Part shown: positions 36,117 through 47,396 of the stretch, in pieces
How the letters are laid out: every line of letters begins with the position of its first letter
Position numbering within the stretch: position 1 is the stretch's first letter
Assembly: GCA_037127315.1 (NCBI GenBank)
Contig: JBBBDQ010001940.1
Span: forward strand, 524,001 to 588,000
Source of the DNA: Ascarosepion bandense
Taxonomy: Eukaryota; Mollusca; Cephalopoda; Sepiida; Sepiidae
Length of the DNA: 64,000 bases
Reading direction: 5' to 3'
Translations under genes and position numbers: made by a program
Notes under the pieces: model-generated
What the model was told of the DNA's origin: nothing
The model's input: only the letters and a program-made list of their open reading frames with translations
The model's database searches: none

Positions 36117-36258
36117 GGTAAAGAAATACAAAAAGTACAGTTAGTGATTGAGAAAATTGGGCCAGGCAGCTTGGATATTTGGAATTATAGAAACCTATAT
36201 AAAAATTTATGATTCCAAAATATAAACAAGGAACTTCCTTCTTTGGTAATTGAATATA
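36117..36258. repeat. Dispersed repeat copy 2
   Basis: Partner of 31757-31895 in the same orientation, in the intron between RRP5 exons c and d. Confidence 0.75.
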
Positions 36259-36569
36259 ATTTCTTTGATTAATGCTTTCACTGCTGCATTTATATAGCAT
36301 TGTTGCTTGGCTGTGCTGGCCCATTTTGCAGGTGGGGTGGATAGGAAAATACTATTTACTGGAAATGCTAACTATTAAGAAGCTGATGACAATTTCTCAT
36401 AGGCATCTCCATTTTAGTTTTGATTTGATATTCTGCAATACAGATTAAGCAAAATGATATTTAGACACAAAATATGATCAAAATATATCACAAAACAGAG
36501 TATATTAATTTCTTTGTATAGGTCTACATTGGTTTGGGAATAATGCAAAGCATTTACAAAAAAAAATTA

Positions 36570-36702
36570 CATGTTTCAGAACAATACTGTTCTTCTTCAG
36601 GTGATATTTTGAAATAAATGGTGAAAATGAGTTATTTAGAAACATTTTCACTATTTATTTTAAAATATCACCTAAAGAAGAACAGTATTGTTTGGAAACA
36701 TG
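36570..36702. repeat. Near-perfect 60-bp hairpin
   Basis: Arms 36570-36629 and 36643-36702 are reverse complements with about five mismatches over 60 bases and a 13-base loop. Each arm contains the octet AATACTGTTCTTCTT or its complement. It could be a miniature foldback transposon or a structured RNA element. Confidence 0.85.
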
Positions 36703-37063
36703 AACATTTTTGTGTAGTGATATAATACTTTTATAAACCATTGTAATAACAAAATTACAATAATATAAGTATAAATAAAATAAAGACAAGAGGAAAACTA
36801 TTTTAAATCGCCTACGCATTTCATCCTGTGATGGACTTTATCAAGGCAAAAAGACGAAATGAGCTTTATTCTAAATTATGTATTTATAAACAGTGTTGGC
36901 AACCACAAAGACACTCACAAATCATTTCAAAAGATTAACAGAATATTTTACTTTTTAGAATTTCTTCATGTGTAGTGCAAAGTCATGAGATATTAAAATG
37001 AAGGGAATTTGACCGTTTTTTTGTTTGTTTTTTTAAAACTGTTTATTTCGTGTTTTAGTCTGT

Positions 37064-37082
37064 TATATATATATATATATAA
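37064..37082. repeat. TA microsatellite
   Basis: About nine TA units, intronic. Confidence 0.8.
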
Positions 37083-37418
37083 CACCTTTATTTTAAATAA
37101 ATATTTGAAAAAAAAATAAACCCTTTCTTGTGAATGCCCATAATTCAATTGAAAATATTAATCACAGAGATCAAATTTTACATGATGAAATTTACAGATC
37201 AAAATAGAGCTCATAACTATTTCAGGATGTGAACTTATTCTGATAACTTGCTAAGATTGTTACCAAATGTATTGCATTATTAAATAATAGTTTAAATCTA
37301 CTAGTTATAAATTATAAGCACTAACTTTTTTTTCTGGTAAAGAACATTCTTGTTATAATAAAAAAAAAAAAGTTGAAAGAAAATATTTTATTTGTTTCTG
37401 TAAAACTCTTAAAATATA

Positions 37419-37668
37419 CAGTTGAATTCATTGTATTCACTTACAGACAAATATCCTTGGAAAAAGTATGACTCTTTTCTTCGTCCAGCTATGAGTTAAA
37501 TAGCAGGACAGATTGGGTTCTATAGCCTTGGTTGGCAACCAGTCAACCACAGAAAGAAATGGCAACCTACTGCAGGGAAAGTTTTCTGCCTAGTCAGTTA
37601 TGGATTGAAGGAGAAATGATTGCCTAAGTGTGTACCACATATGGCACTTGGCTGACTGACTGTCTGAA
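37419..37668 (+). repeat. tRNA-derived SINE (family 1), 5'-truncated
   Basis: Begins at the GTTGAATTCATTGTATTCAC segment, so the tRNA head is missing, and runs to CACTTGGCTGACTGACTG. Intronic in RRP5. Confidence 0.8.
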
Positions 37669-38372
37669 TATATATAAGTTTATGCAAAAGTACACAGTCC
37701 TTGCATTGGTATAATGTTAAGGAAATGTTAAAAGTGTCTATGAAGTTTACTCAGCTCTTTATTGCCTGTGTGTGCATACTTTTTCAGAATTATTTACAAG
37801 AAAGTGATAATTTTACTATATTTTCACAAAAATCATGGCTAAGTATGAAATACACATTCAGCATTGTTTGCTCACATTTAATCTGGAAAAAATAACAGTG
37901 AACTCACAGAAAGGATCACTAAATCTAATGCTAATGATGCAGTAGGTGCAAGCATGTCTTGAGAGTAGATAATGAAATTTTGAACTACAAAACAAAGGAT
38001 GCTCTGATGTCCTCAGAACTTGAAAACTGATGAATTTAGATTAGTTGGATGGTTGATTTTACAACATGGTAACTTTTTTGGGGCTACTGACTGTTGAAGT
38101 CTTCTTTTTCTTTAGAACTAAATATGTCTTCTTGGACAAAAAAACCTAATGAATTAATATTATCCTTTCTATATAAATTACAAGAACATTTCCAGAATTT
38201 TTTAATGTTTTATATAATTTAAAAAAGAGAAAAACTTCTCAATTAAAAAAAGTAGATTTTGAATATAAAAATACAAGTAATGTCTATAGAATTTAAGAAC
38301 TGCAACAAATAGTAATGACATCTTTAAAATATTTCTTTACTAACAAGATAACTTCTACTATGACAATAATGC

Positions 38373-38426
38373 CATGGTAAATGTTTCTTTTTACAGCTGA
38401 TGCTGTAAAAAGAAACATTTACCATG
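38373..38426. repeat. Perfect 25-bp hairpin with 4-base loop
   Basis: Arms 38373-38397 and 38402-38426 are exact reverse complements around TGAT. Each arm begins or ends with CATGGTAAATGTTTC or its complement. Intronic in RRP5. Confidence 0.9.
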
Positions 38427-38724
38427 AAAGAAAGACAGAGAAACATTGTATTTAAGTTTGGTCACTAAATAAAGAAATTTAAATTTGTGAGGAATGATTT
38501 AAAAAGAAATTATATCTTTTGACAAAAATTCTATTGGATGATTTTATGAACCACAGTGTGAGTTGTAGGTGGGGTGATCTGTTTGAATTTTTTAAAAGGA
38601 GTTTGTCCAGTTTGCAATTTTTCAAATATGTTGAAATTTACACACCTCCTAGAGGTGTTTTTTTTTTTGTTTTTTTTTTTTTTGTTGTTAGGAGAATCTG
38701 TTATTATTTCAGGATCTTTAGTTA

Positions 38725-39215
38725 GGTGTAGGGGAAGTGCAGAGAAGAAACTGTTAGAATAGAAAAGTAAGTTACCATGAAAATGCTTGTAAAAAAAGAG
38801 GGAAGCTACATCACATCGATGAGAAAGTGACTCAAAAACAAGCTACCAAGTCAGAATCAAGTATGCTGCAGAGCCTCCTTTGGATTTTATCAAGAACCTC
38901 AAGATAAATAGCAGGAACATCTGATCAGATAAGGCAACAGTATTCAAGGCATGAACGAATGGTAGATTTATAAACGTGCAAAATGGATTCTGATGAGAAA
39001 AACTTCCTGGCCTGACACCGTGACCCAACTTTCTTTTCAGTAGATGCAGCTATTTATTCAATATAGTCATTCCATTTGAAGTCATTTGAAAGAATAAAGC
39101 AAAGGAGGTGCACTGTGTTGCTCTCTAGGAAACTCCATTCTGATGGTAGATGGGAAAGTTTATCTATGGTGGTTAAAGGAGAGCAGCTTTGTTTTGGAAG
39201 CATTAAAGTGATGTA
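38725..39215 (-). mobile_element. CR1/Jockey-like retrotransposon fragment (old copy)
   Basis: On the minus strand it aligns with the reverse-transcriptase C-terminal half of the element at 26084-29566. Matching landmarks are NASKTKLLS (38.72-39.22 kb end), a SPSEWNDY-like segment, the KSTI-to-CHI segment and the LSHR segment. More diverged than the 6-kb copy and broken by indels. Confidence 0.75.
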
Positions 39216-39747
39216 AGCCTTTTATTGTACTTATCATTATGACTTGGCTTTATAAACAAGGATTTAGGAAGACATTGTATGTTTGTTATAGGCTGTTGTT
39301 ATGTGTCTATGGGATTAACTAATTCTACCACAGTTGCTAGAGGTGAAGGTTGGGTAACACCAGTTTATAGCACTGCCATATTTTTTTAGTTTTCTTGTTT
39401 TTTTGGTTTTTTTTCTTTGGACAGGAAAGTTGTCCAGAAGACTTTGCCATTATGTCTTTCTGACAGCAGCTTTTATTATTCACTAGGGGTAGTTGATAGG
39501 GTATAAGCATTTTATTTTTTGATTGGATCTCTTCTATGGTGTCTCTCTGTTTTTCTGGCCAGTTGAGAGTTGACTGAATAGTAGGGTTTTTTGTAGGCAA
39601 TCATCTTTCATCCTCAGTAATGGTTTGCTAGCATAGATGTATCTTTTGCATCCTAAACATCAGTGCTAGAGACAATAGCAATTTTGAGTATTTTAGCATT
39701 TGTAATGAGGTCGAATAAGCAATCTGAGTTTAAGTTTTGTCCTAGTT

Positions 39748-39823
39748 TGTTGCATTCACTTAGCACTGATGTCCTTGATAAAGATATAAATCAATTTCTT
39801 CTACCTCCTCTCCAGCTATGAGT
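39748..39823 (+). repeat. SINE family 1 fragment interrupted by a CR1-like end
   Basis: Matches the SINE body from TGCATTCACTTA to CCAGCTATGAGTT. There it stops and the 3' end of a CR1-like copy begins within ten bases, which suggests a nested insertion. Confidence 0.6.
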
Positions 39824-39832
39824 TTATTTTTC

Positions 39833-40358
39833 TAATCATTTCACCCCAAGCAAGGTGGGACTGCCACAAGTGTATAGGAGGTTAGTGAGGAAAAGGATGA
39901 AAGGTGAACGGGATTCAAGAAGAGAGAAGAATGCAACTGATGTTGCATTTAAATTTTTGGAGATTGTAGCTATCAGGGATGCAAGTAAATTGGAGTTCCA
40001 CAGGTGGAAAGTGTGAAAAAAGAAACTGTTGGAGTAGAAGTGTTATTTGCATTTAACTATTTCAACAGTAAAAGCATATGACCTAGATGCCAATCTATAA
40101 GCACATTTAAATTCATGTGGAGTGGGCACTAGAGAGGAAAAAACTCATCAGAGGAGTTGCTGTGAAAATATTTGTAGAAAAGACAGAGGAAAGCCATGTC
40201 ATATCAGTGAGAAAGTGACTTAAGTTGAGATGCCAAGTCAGGACCAAGTATATTGCAGATCCTTCTTTGGATTTGTCAAGAACCTTCTAGATGAATAACA
40301 GGAGCACCTGACCAGATATGACAACAATATTCAATGCACAGACAAATGGTAGATTTAT
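39833..40358 (-). mobile_element. CR1/Jockey-like retrotransposon fragment with 3' end
   Basis: Starts with the reverse complement of the shared 3' terminus (AATCATTTCACCCCAAGCAA) and aligns with 6150-6745 of the minus-strand copy. It covers the 3' UTR and the C-terminal domain. Diverged and frameless. Confidence 0.78.
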
Positions 40359-41164
40359 AAATGTTACATAACAGGATTAACCCTTGCTGGTAAAAGAAAG
40401 AATGAATTTAATACCATGATGAAAGTAACAAGAAAATAATTCACTATAAATTCCAAAAATTCATTGCAGTTCCCAGTTAATAAAGGAAACCGACCTGTTG
40501 AGAGTCTGTCCTGAAAGTACATGACATTAAAAAAAAAAATGACGCCCAGTGCACATATAAGAATGCTTTGAATTTAGCAGCATACGGGAATATTATCAGC
40601 TTCTAGACTTCCCTTTTTTTAACGTTCTTTTTAATCAGCTGTGCTTGTATAGCCTACCTAAAAGCTTTTAAATTTTGCTTGTTCATTGTGGATATGACAC
40701 ATCGTAGTTTAAGAATTAGTGAGGGGATTATTCCACTGAACAATTCTTAGCTAACATTAGTGAAGCAGGTCAGTTAAACTAACATTGAAATAGATTTGCA
40801 TGAAAAGACAAAAGGACTCCATATTAAGTGCATAATGCAACATTTATATATAAACATTAGTTTTGTATTAGTTAAAAGTATTAAAAACTAAGTTGTCCCT
40901 GTTGTCAAATGTTAATACATACTGAGAATAGTAAGAAAGAAGAAATGCTGACAATTCTATATATTTAGAGATAAACATATAGAATCAGTATCTCTCATGC
41001 TTTGTCTTTGGCTGGCTTTAATTTTCCATTCGTACAGGGTTGTTTTGTAACACTTCGTCCCTAAGGGCAAATAATTATTTTTGTATCCCTACAAAAGATA
41101 GGTGTAATCTTAAATCTTTTCCTGTTCTGTTAAGTCAATAGGATTACTGTAAAATATTTAATAT
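40359..41164. other. Intronic sequence with no recognised element
   Basis: AT-rich, no coding or repeat signature recognised. Confidence 0.4.
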
Positions 41165-41442
41165 ATCAGTCAGTTAAGTGCCATACGTGATACACACTTG
41201 GGGAATCATGTCTCTAAAGAGACATGACTGACTGGGCAGAAGATTTTCCCACAGTAGGTTGCTATTACTTTCTGCAGTAGACTGTTTGCCAACCAAGGCT
41301 ATAGAACCCAATCTGTCCTGCTATTTAATCCATAGCTGGAGGAAGGAGATAGGCATGTAAGTAAATGCAACGAATTCAACTGAAATATGAACTTGGTTCT
41401 TTGATTTCTTGTTTTGAGTTGATATCCACTGCACCACAACAT
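41165..41442 (-). repeat. tRNA-derived SINE (family 1), minus strand
   Basis: Tail CAGTCAGTTAAGTGCCATAC first, then the pairing segment CATGTCTC TAAA GAGACATG, body, and a head ending TATCCACTGCACCACAACAT. A short deletion affects the region after AGCTGGAGG. Located just upstream of RRP5 exon d. Confidence 0.85.
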
Positions 41443-41632
41443 ACTTATATAACAAGCATGAAAAATAAGGATCAAAAAGCTATAAACTAAGAAGAGAAAT
41501 ATTTTTCATTTGCTGTGAACCTATATTTGAATGACTCCAATACATATAGAGCTTTTTTTTTTTTATGCTTTTTATTTATATTTCATTTCCTCATGGAAAG
41601 TTTTTACCCTGTTTTTCCCCTTTGTTTTGTAG

Positions 41633-41763
41633 GAAAGCTGCTACAGATTGGCCAACAGTTACGTTGTTTGATTGTTTCAGCCCCAATTGATAAACAAAAA
41701 AACAAAAATGAATCCAGAACAGTGAAAATCACCATTGATCCTTTTGCGATTGATTCAGCTGTG
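41633..41763 (+). CDS. PDCD11: RRP5/PDCD11 exon d: second half of S1 repeat 2
   Basis: This exon begins two bases into a codon and ends in phase 0 (131 bases, 43 full codons after the split glycine). The acceptor is TTTTGTAG and the donor GTCAGT, a minority donor. The peptide starts KLLQIGQQLRCLIV, as in the family (KxGQxLxCxV), then has a lysine/asparagine-rich loop and VKITIDPFAID. The upstream intron is the longest in the window (5.8 kb). It holds two CR1-like fragments, several SINE pieces and two hairpins. Confidence 0.9.
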
Positions 41764-42143
41764 GTCAGTTTTTTTTTTTTTCTCTCATGACAAATTCTAG
41801 GTTTTTCTATATTTCTGAGATGAGGTATTGGCAATTACTTACTTTGTCCTCATCTTTGGAAACTGAAGAACTGAAGACCAAAAAACATGAGCTTAAAAGT
41901 TGCACAAAAGATTTACTCAAGTCAGCTGACAGCTCTGCAGAGAAAACTGAGCGAACTCAGAGCTCCACACTTATTTGAAAGTTCAAATGCTGGTATTTTG
42001 TTGGTTGACTGTTCCACTCAACTTAGCTAGTGTTTGTTTATTCATGACCTTTGCCACATCGCGTTTTTGATTTCAGATGGCAAGAAAATTGCTGATAAAG
42101 CAAACTTGAAATGCAAACTGGTTTGAAAGCTTGGAATTATATA

Positions 42144-42163
42144 CTCACACACACACACACACA
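42144..42163. repeat. CA microsatellite
   Basis: About ten CA units, intronic. Confidence 0.85.
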
Positions 42164-43050
42164 AAATTCTTTGGAATCGAGAATTAACTTGGATTAAAAA
42201 TGTAACAACAATTTAATTTGTATATGATTTGTTGTATACATCAGTTTTAACCCTTCCCACTTAAATGATGCTGAGGTCCCCTTTAGGGTCTGCAGCTTGT
42301 GTTAGCAGTAAGTTAACTTTCAAAGTTTTAGCCTTAGGGACAGCACAAAATTTTGGTCTGAATGTCTTGGCGAATGATGTGACTTTAAGTCAGTAGTGTG
42401 GGGACTCTGTGTGTTTCTTCATCTCTTTTCTGTTAGCAGTTCAAAATCTCTAGCTTATATAGAGTCCGTATTTGGTAGGGGTGGGAGGTGGCCAGTGTTT
42501 GAGTTCTTAGGTTGTCTTCTATCTGTAGCATCAATCTTTTCCTAAGATTCGATATTCTCAAAATATCTTCACTCAAATGGTTTTACAAATTTTCGGTTGT
42601 CTAACCCATTTATAAGAATGACCTGAGGAATCGGTCTGCCTCTTTTACTCCAATCCACATCTAATATGTGCTGCCACTGCATATGGATGGTTCTACTTCC
42701 TCTTTCTTCTCCCACTTTCTCAGCATCTAATTTAAGCCCACTCCAAGGGCTAGTACACTGTCTTGTGATAAATCCAAACTTTCAAAATGTGTAGGAGAAA
42801 ATAAAAGGGATTTTTAGTTATTAATCTTTCTGTATCAGCTTTTCTAATGCTGGTTGTTTTTCGACCACTAAAGAGTTATCATGGATAGAAGAAAACATTA
42901 TTTTGAATCTCAAAAGTTTATCAACCAGAAAGCTTTTTTTTTTTTGTCCATGGTCACTACAAAATAGCGATTAATTTTTTCTTTATCACTTGTATCCAAT
43001 ATAATATAAATTAATGTTGAACATTAAATTTTTCTGATGAATGCATCAGA
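42164..43050. other. Intronic sequence with no recognised element
   Basis: Includes a less AT-rich segment at 42250-42500 (for example GGTCCCCTTTAGGGTCTGCA). No frame or family was recognised. Confidence 0.4.
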
Positions 43051-43051
43051 C

Positions 43052-43160
43052 TGCCCCCCCCCCCCCCCCCCATCTCCATATGGGCACTTTTCTTCTTGGT
43101 GGCTGACTCAAAACAGATTGTTGTTGTTGTGTTGTTTTTTTTTTGGGGGGGGGGGGGGTA
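43052..43160. repeat. Poly-C tract followed by poly-G tract
   Basis: About 19 C at 43053-43071 and about 15 G at 43145-43159, separated by roughly 73 bases. The two tracts are complementary and each could form a four-stranded structure. Homopolymers of G/C this long stand out in such AT-rich DNA. Confidence 0.85.
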
Positions 43161-43418
43161 TTGACAACATGTTTTCTTCTATTTGGCATCCTTGAGAATA
43201 AATTAATTCTTTTTCATATTGGCAAAAAATGGAAGAGGATGTGTATTTTTGGTTTTGCTCAATCTTACTGAATTCCATCCAATTAATGTTGGGTTTGATT
43301 CTCCTTGGAATTATTTTAAAACATGATTTTTCAATGAATTTCATTTTTTAATTTTCTCAACTTTTCAATCCATGTTCTTATGAATCTCAACAATTATCAT
43401 CTTCCTTTTCTTCTTCTT

Positions 43419-43454
<36 letters not shown>

Positions 43455-43679
43455 CAATTTTTGGCAATTCCAGTGTCACAATAAACTGTTATATCTATTG
43501 GTCTTTGGTTAGGTTTTGGCAAGTGGGTCAAGCTGTAGGCTTTTCATCACTTTCTGGCATTAAGTCTAAAAATGTCCAATTTATTGATTAATTCTGACTA
43601 TTCTCCAATTTTGTGTTTTTTACCATTATTCTAATTTTCATCCAACTCTAGATTTATCACATCACATCACTCAATAAAT

Positions 43680-44700
43680 CCTGGGCCTAACTAATAAAAC
43701 AACTTTTAGGCAAAATTTGACTTTATTCACTGATATAGTGTCCTTCTAGAGTGATACACTGATTCCAAGATGCCTTTTTTGTAGAACAATTTGTCTTTGA
43801 CCTCAAAATACACCTCAGTTTCTGATATCACTTCTTCATTGGAGCCAAATCTCTTTCCTTGGAGCATTCTTTTAAGGTCTGCCAACAGCCAGTAGTTGCT
43901 GGGGGATAGATCTGGAGAATAGGGTGGATGCAGAAGCAATTTGAAGTGCAATTCATGGAGTTTTGGCATTGTTGTGGTTGACTTGTGACATGGTACATTG
44001 TCTTGGTGAAAGATCACTTTTTCTTCTTCATTTGTGGCCATTTTTGGGCAATTTCCTCCTTTAAGTGCACCAATAATGCTATATAACATTTGCCATTGAT
44101 GGTTCTTCCTTTTTCAAGGTAATCCATAAACAAAATAAATACCTCGCGCATCACAAAATATGGAGGCCAAAACCTTGCCTGCTGATGTTTGCATCTTTGG
44201 TTTCTTTGGACGGCTTTCACCTGCTGCTGTCCACTCAGCTGACTGCCAATTTGACTCAAGAGTGAAGTGGTGGATCCATGTTTCATCCATTGTTACATAT
44301 TTGTGCAAAAACTCTTTGTTGCATTGAATCAATTTAGAACAACACTTTGAATCATTGACGCGTCGTTGTTTTTGATCGACTATGAGCAAACGCAGCACCC
44401 ACAGCTGCTGATTTTTTGAGTAACCTGAACATTCAGCTCAGTTGTTTGTATAACCACATTTATAGTCAGTATACCACCTCTTAACTGTTTCTGATGGAGC
44501 AGAGTCCAAATAACTTATCAATCTATTGCTTTGCTTGAGCAGTATTTTTCCATCAGAAAGCAATATTTTATCAACACACAAAATTCAAATTTTCTATTGT
44601 TTTGAAAATTGCAACAGTAGCTTCACTTAAATGACTACTTTGTAAACTAATAATCTAATTGAGCCCAAATTTTGTCACTTGCTATTTGAAAGTTAGTACT
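43680..44700 (-). pseudogene. mariner (Tc1/mariner) transposase remnant, DD34N
   Basis: On the minus strand the catalytic blocks appear in order over shifted frames: VTMDETWIHHFTLESNWQSA (first Asp), IFHQDNVPCHKS (second Asp), YSPDLSPSNYWLLADLKRML (third position, Asn where Asp is usual), then GKRFGSNEEVISETE. The spacing from the second Asp to the Asn is 34 residues, as in mariner DD34D. The closest recalled relatives are Hsmar-type (SETMAR-like) elements. The N-terminal helix-turn-helix region (44400-44700) is poorly kept. Frameshifts near 44040-44110 and 44290 and the Asn make it inactive. Ends are approximate. Confidence 0.85.
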
Positions 44701-45284
44701 CCATAAAAATCATGTGGGTTTTTTATTAGTGGCACCATCTATCTCAGGCCCGGGATTTATTGAGTGGTGTATTAGGTCTTACTATTTGAACTTATGTGCT
44801 CACCTTGGTTGTTATACTCACAAGATTTTGAAGGTTGTACATTCTTACCTTCTTCAGATATTTGTTATTGTATTCAACAATCTTTTTGGAATTTTGAACC
44901 AAATCCTTAGGGTTACATTGCTCACCAAACTTATTCACATTTGAATCATAATTTGAACTAGAATATGTAATTTTTCAGCACTATTGAACTCACAACTACT
45001 AAGAGACCAAATATGTTTTAACCAATGCTTTAAGTCATTAGGCAGTACATCTTTTGAATATATGCCTATTAAAGGAAAGCTGGACAGTACAATGTTTTAA
45101 AAAGCATTGTGAGTATAACAATCAAAATGAACATGCTGGTCTGAATAGCAAAGTATATGATACTGATCATTCTTAATATAAAAAATTCTAATTTTAAACT
45201 CTGAAGTTATAAATTTTTGCTACATTTTGAGTATATCATTGTTTTGTTTTTATTTAATTTTTTTTATTTTTTGTCTTTTTGTAG
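44701..45284. other. Intronic sequence upstream of RRP5 exon e
   Basis: No element recognised. A pyrimidine tract precedes the exon acceptor. Confidence 0.4.
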
Positions 45285-45356
45285 ATGAAGCCATCAATGA
45301 ATTTATCCTATACTTGTATTCAACCTGGTTTGAAAGCTGAAGTAAAAATTGTAAAT
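45285..45356 (+). CDS. PDCD11: RRP5/PDCD11 exon e: start of S1 repeat 3
   Basis: Twenty-four codons, phase 0 at both ends, with acceptor TTTTTGTAG and donor GTGAGT. The peptide MKPSMNLSYTCIQPGLK then AEVKIVN matches the opening of S1 repeat 3 (LxPGLxVxAxV). The methionine at the start is an internal residue, since the preceding exon ends in phase 0 immediately before it. The exon is short and less conserved, and its assignment leans on splice signals, phase and order. Confidence 0.85.
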
Positions 45357-45796
45357 GTGAGTGTAATAAAATGCCTCTGAAAAATATACTTCTGCTACTT
45401 TCAGTTATAGAATGTTCTCCATTCTGTTTGGGTTTCTCATCTATTCTCATTTTTTGATGCTAACAAAGACAGTGTGTAAAATGTGTGTACTTAGGTGTAT
45501 TTAAAAATTTCAGATTGAGTATATAAAGACAAACGGGAAACTTATCTTAGCTGACACATTTTGGCCTCTGGAAGACTTTACCAAGGCACATTTACCTTGA
45601 TAAAGTTTCTCAGATGATGAACTAATCTGTTAAGTTTTCCTTTTGTCTTTATTCACACACACACACACACGATAGGGATTGATTTTATTACTTAAATGTT
45701 ATTTTTAGTGGTATGTGTATTTGAGTAGTTACACAATATGTATATTTTCATCTACTGGTCTGAATATTTAAGAAGTTTTATTTTATATATATATAT

Positions 45797-46800
45797 ATAT
45801 ATAACACTGACATAGCAAAAGCCATGGGATATGTTATCATGGAGCAAACCTCTATCCCAGTGTTGTGCAACAACTTCACATGAAATCATTTCTACATGCG
45901 GTTGGAAGATCTCTAGAGCTGTTGAGCCATGCCATTTCAATATTCAGAGTTCCCTGATATTTCAGGATCTTGTGTTTAAATAGCTATCTTCACCACATTC
46001 CATAAATGCTCAATTGGATTTATGTCAGACAAATGTGGCCATGTCATTTATTAGAAGTTTCCAAATTGTTCTGCAAAGCAATTCTGGGAAACTTATGCCT
46101 GATGACACAATACATTATCTTGCAGGAAGAATTCATCATTGTTAGGGTATATGAAATATATGAGTGTAAATGCATACAAAGCAGTGTAGTGTAAGGGTCA
46201 CCAGTTAATGATGTGTTTATGTGGGCACACTTATGAGCCACTACAACTCTGCACAGTGGCTTATTGACATCTGCGGTCCGTGGGTTCTGTGCTATACATA
46301 AATCTTATTAGCCCAAAACAACTGGAACTATGACTTATCAGACCATGTCACAAATTGCCAGTTCTCTGGAGTACATTTAATGATGTCACAAACCCAAGAT
46401 GCTGTAACTGATGTTGTATTAACAGGAGCATCTTGGTGGGCCTTCTGCTTCCTCATCACATGAAAGCTAAAGAATGCTGAACTGACTTGCTAAATATGCA
46501 CCTGGTACCTTTTGCATTAAATCTGTATTTAATTTGAGCCAGTGTCATTTGTCTGTTACCATTGATGATTCTAGCCTCTGGCCAAAACCATTGAGGATCT
46601 GTCGCTGTCCATGATGGGCAATAATGACTTCCAGTAAGTGCTCTTGTTATAAAACATGGCAAACTAGATGTCAAATGTCTCTATAATTTTAGAAATGGAA
46701 TATCTCATCCATTTGATACTGTCTGTTAGAATTTGACAATTCATGCTGCCTTGCCATGAGTGGGCTACCCAATGGTTCACCTGATATAGATCTGGAAATT
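45797..46800 (-). pseudogene. Tc1-like transposase remnant, copy A
   Basis: The minus strand from 46720 downward shows a helix-turn-helix region (RQMTLAQIKYRFNAKGTRCI), then FVTWSDKS followed after a stop by FQLFWANKIYV (Tc1 WSDESxFxLF block) near 46290-46370. It continues to the C-terminal end at 45797-45940 (EIFQPHVEMISCEVVAQHWD). The element abuts a TA microsatellite. Stops and frameshifts make it dead. The segment 45797-46190 is repeated at 47397-47789 and, inverted, at 48742-49093. Confidence 0.75.
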
Positions 46801-47107
46801 CCATGTCATGGTATAGCTATACTGGATACTATTACTTTTATATACTGCTACGCATGACTTGCAGCACATCAGTGTATGATAGGTTAATCAGCTATCTTAA
46901 ATATATAGATATTTTCTTTCCTTGATTTATTACTTTCTGTTATTTCTTTTTATTTAAATAATGATGACTAAACCAGTTTCACTACTGCTGCAATATAATT
47001 ACAGAATCCTAAATTTTAATCTTTCTTCGGAGGGACTTCAGAATGCCCAGATAAGAAATAAATATTTCTGAGCAAGTTTTTAATTTCTTTGCTTTCTATA
47101 TTTACAG
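46801..47107. other. Intronic sequence upstream of RRP5 exon f
   Basis: No element recognised. The stretch ends in the acceptor of exon f. Confidence 0.4.
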
Positions 47108-47209
47108 GCTATGAAAAATTCTTTAAATGTAACATTCCAGAACTATGAAGGAATAATCCCAAGTATCTACTGGGATTTGAGTACCAAGAAATTTAAAAAG
47201 GATACAGTG
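47108..47209 (+). CDS. PDCD11: RRP5/PDCD11 exon f: middle of S1 repeat 3
   Basis: Thirty-four codons, phase 0 at both ends, with acceptor ATTTACAG and donor GTAAGA. The peptide runs AMKNSLNVTFQNYEGIIPS and continues to a lysine-rich end (STKKFKKDTV). It fits the strand 2-3 region of S1 repeat 3, where the family has a less conserved loop. The exon sits between Tc1-like transposon fragments on both sides: two in the same orientation (45797-46800, 47397-47789) and one inverted (48742-49093). Confidence 0.85.
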
Positions 47210-47332
47210 GTAAGAAATTACTTGTTTGCATTTTCATTTATAGTACATGTCATTGATTGTTTTTTCTGATCCACACTTTCTGAAATTTTATTTTCAATAC
47301 TTTATAGCATTATTCATAATGCCCATGTTATC

Positions 47333-47392
<60 letters not shown>
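47333..47392. repeat. AT microsatellite
   Basis: About 29 AT units immediately before Tc1 copy B. Copy A is also preceded by a shorter TA tract (45785-45802), so the tract may derive from the element's end or target. Confidence 0.9.
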
Positions 47393-47394
<2 letters not shown>

Positions 47395-47396
47395 CA

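Noticed and set aside
45285..45287. ATG at the start of exon e as a translation start
   Set aside because: It is an internal methionine. The preceding exon joins in phase 0 and there is no sign of a promoter.
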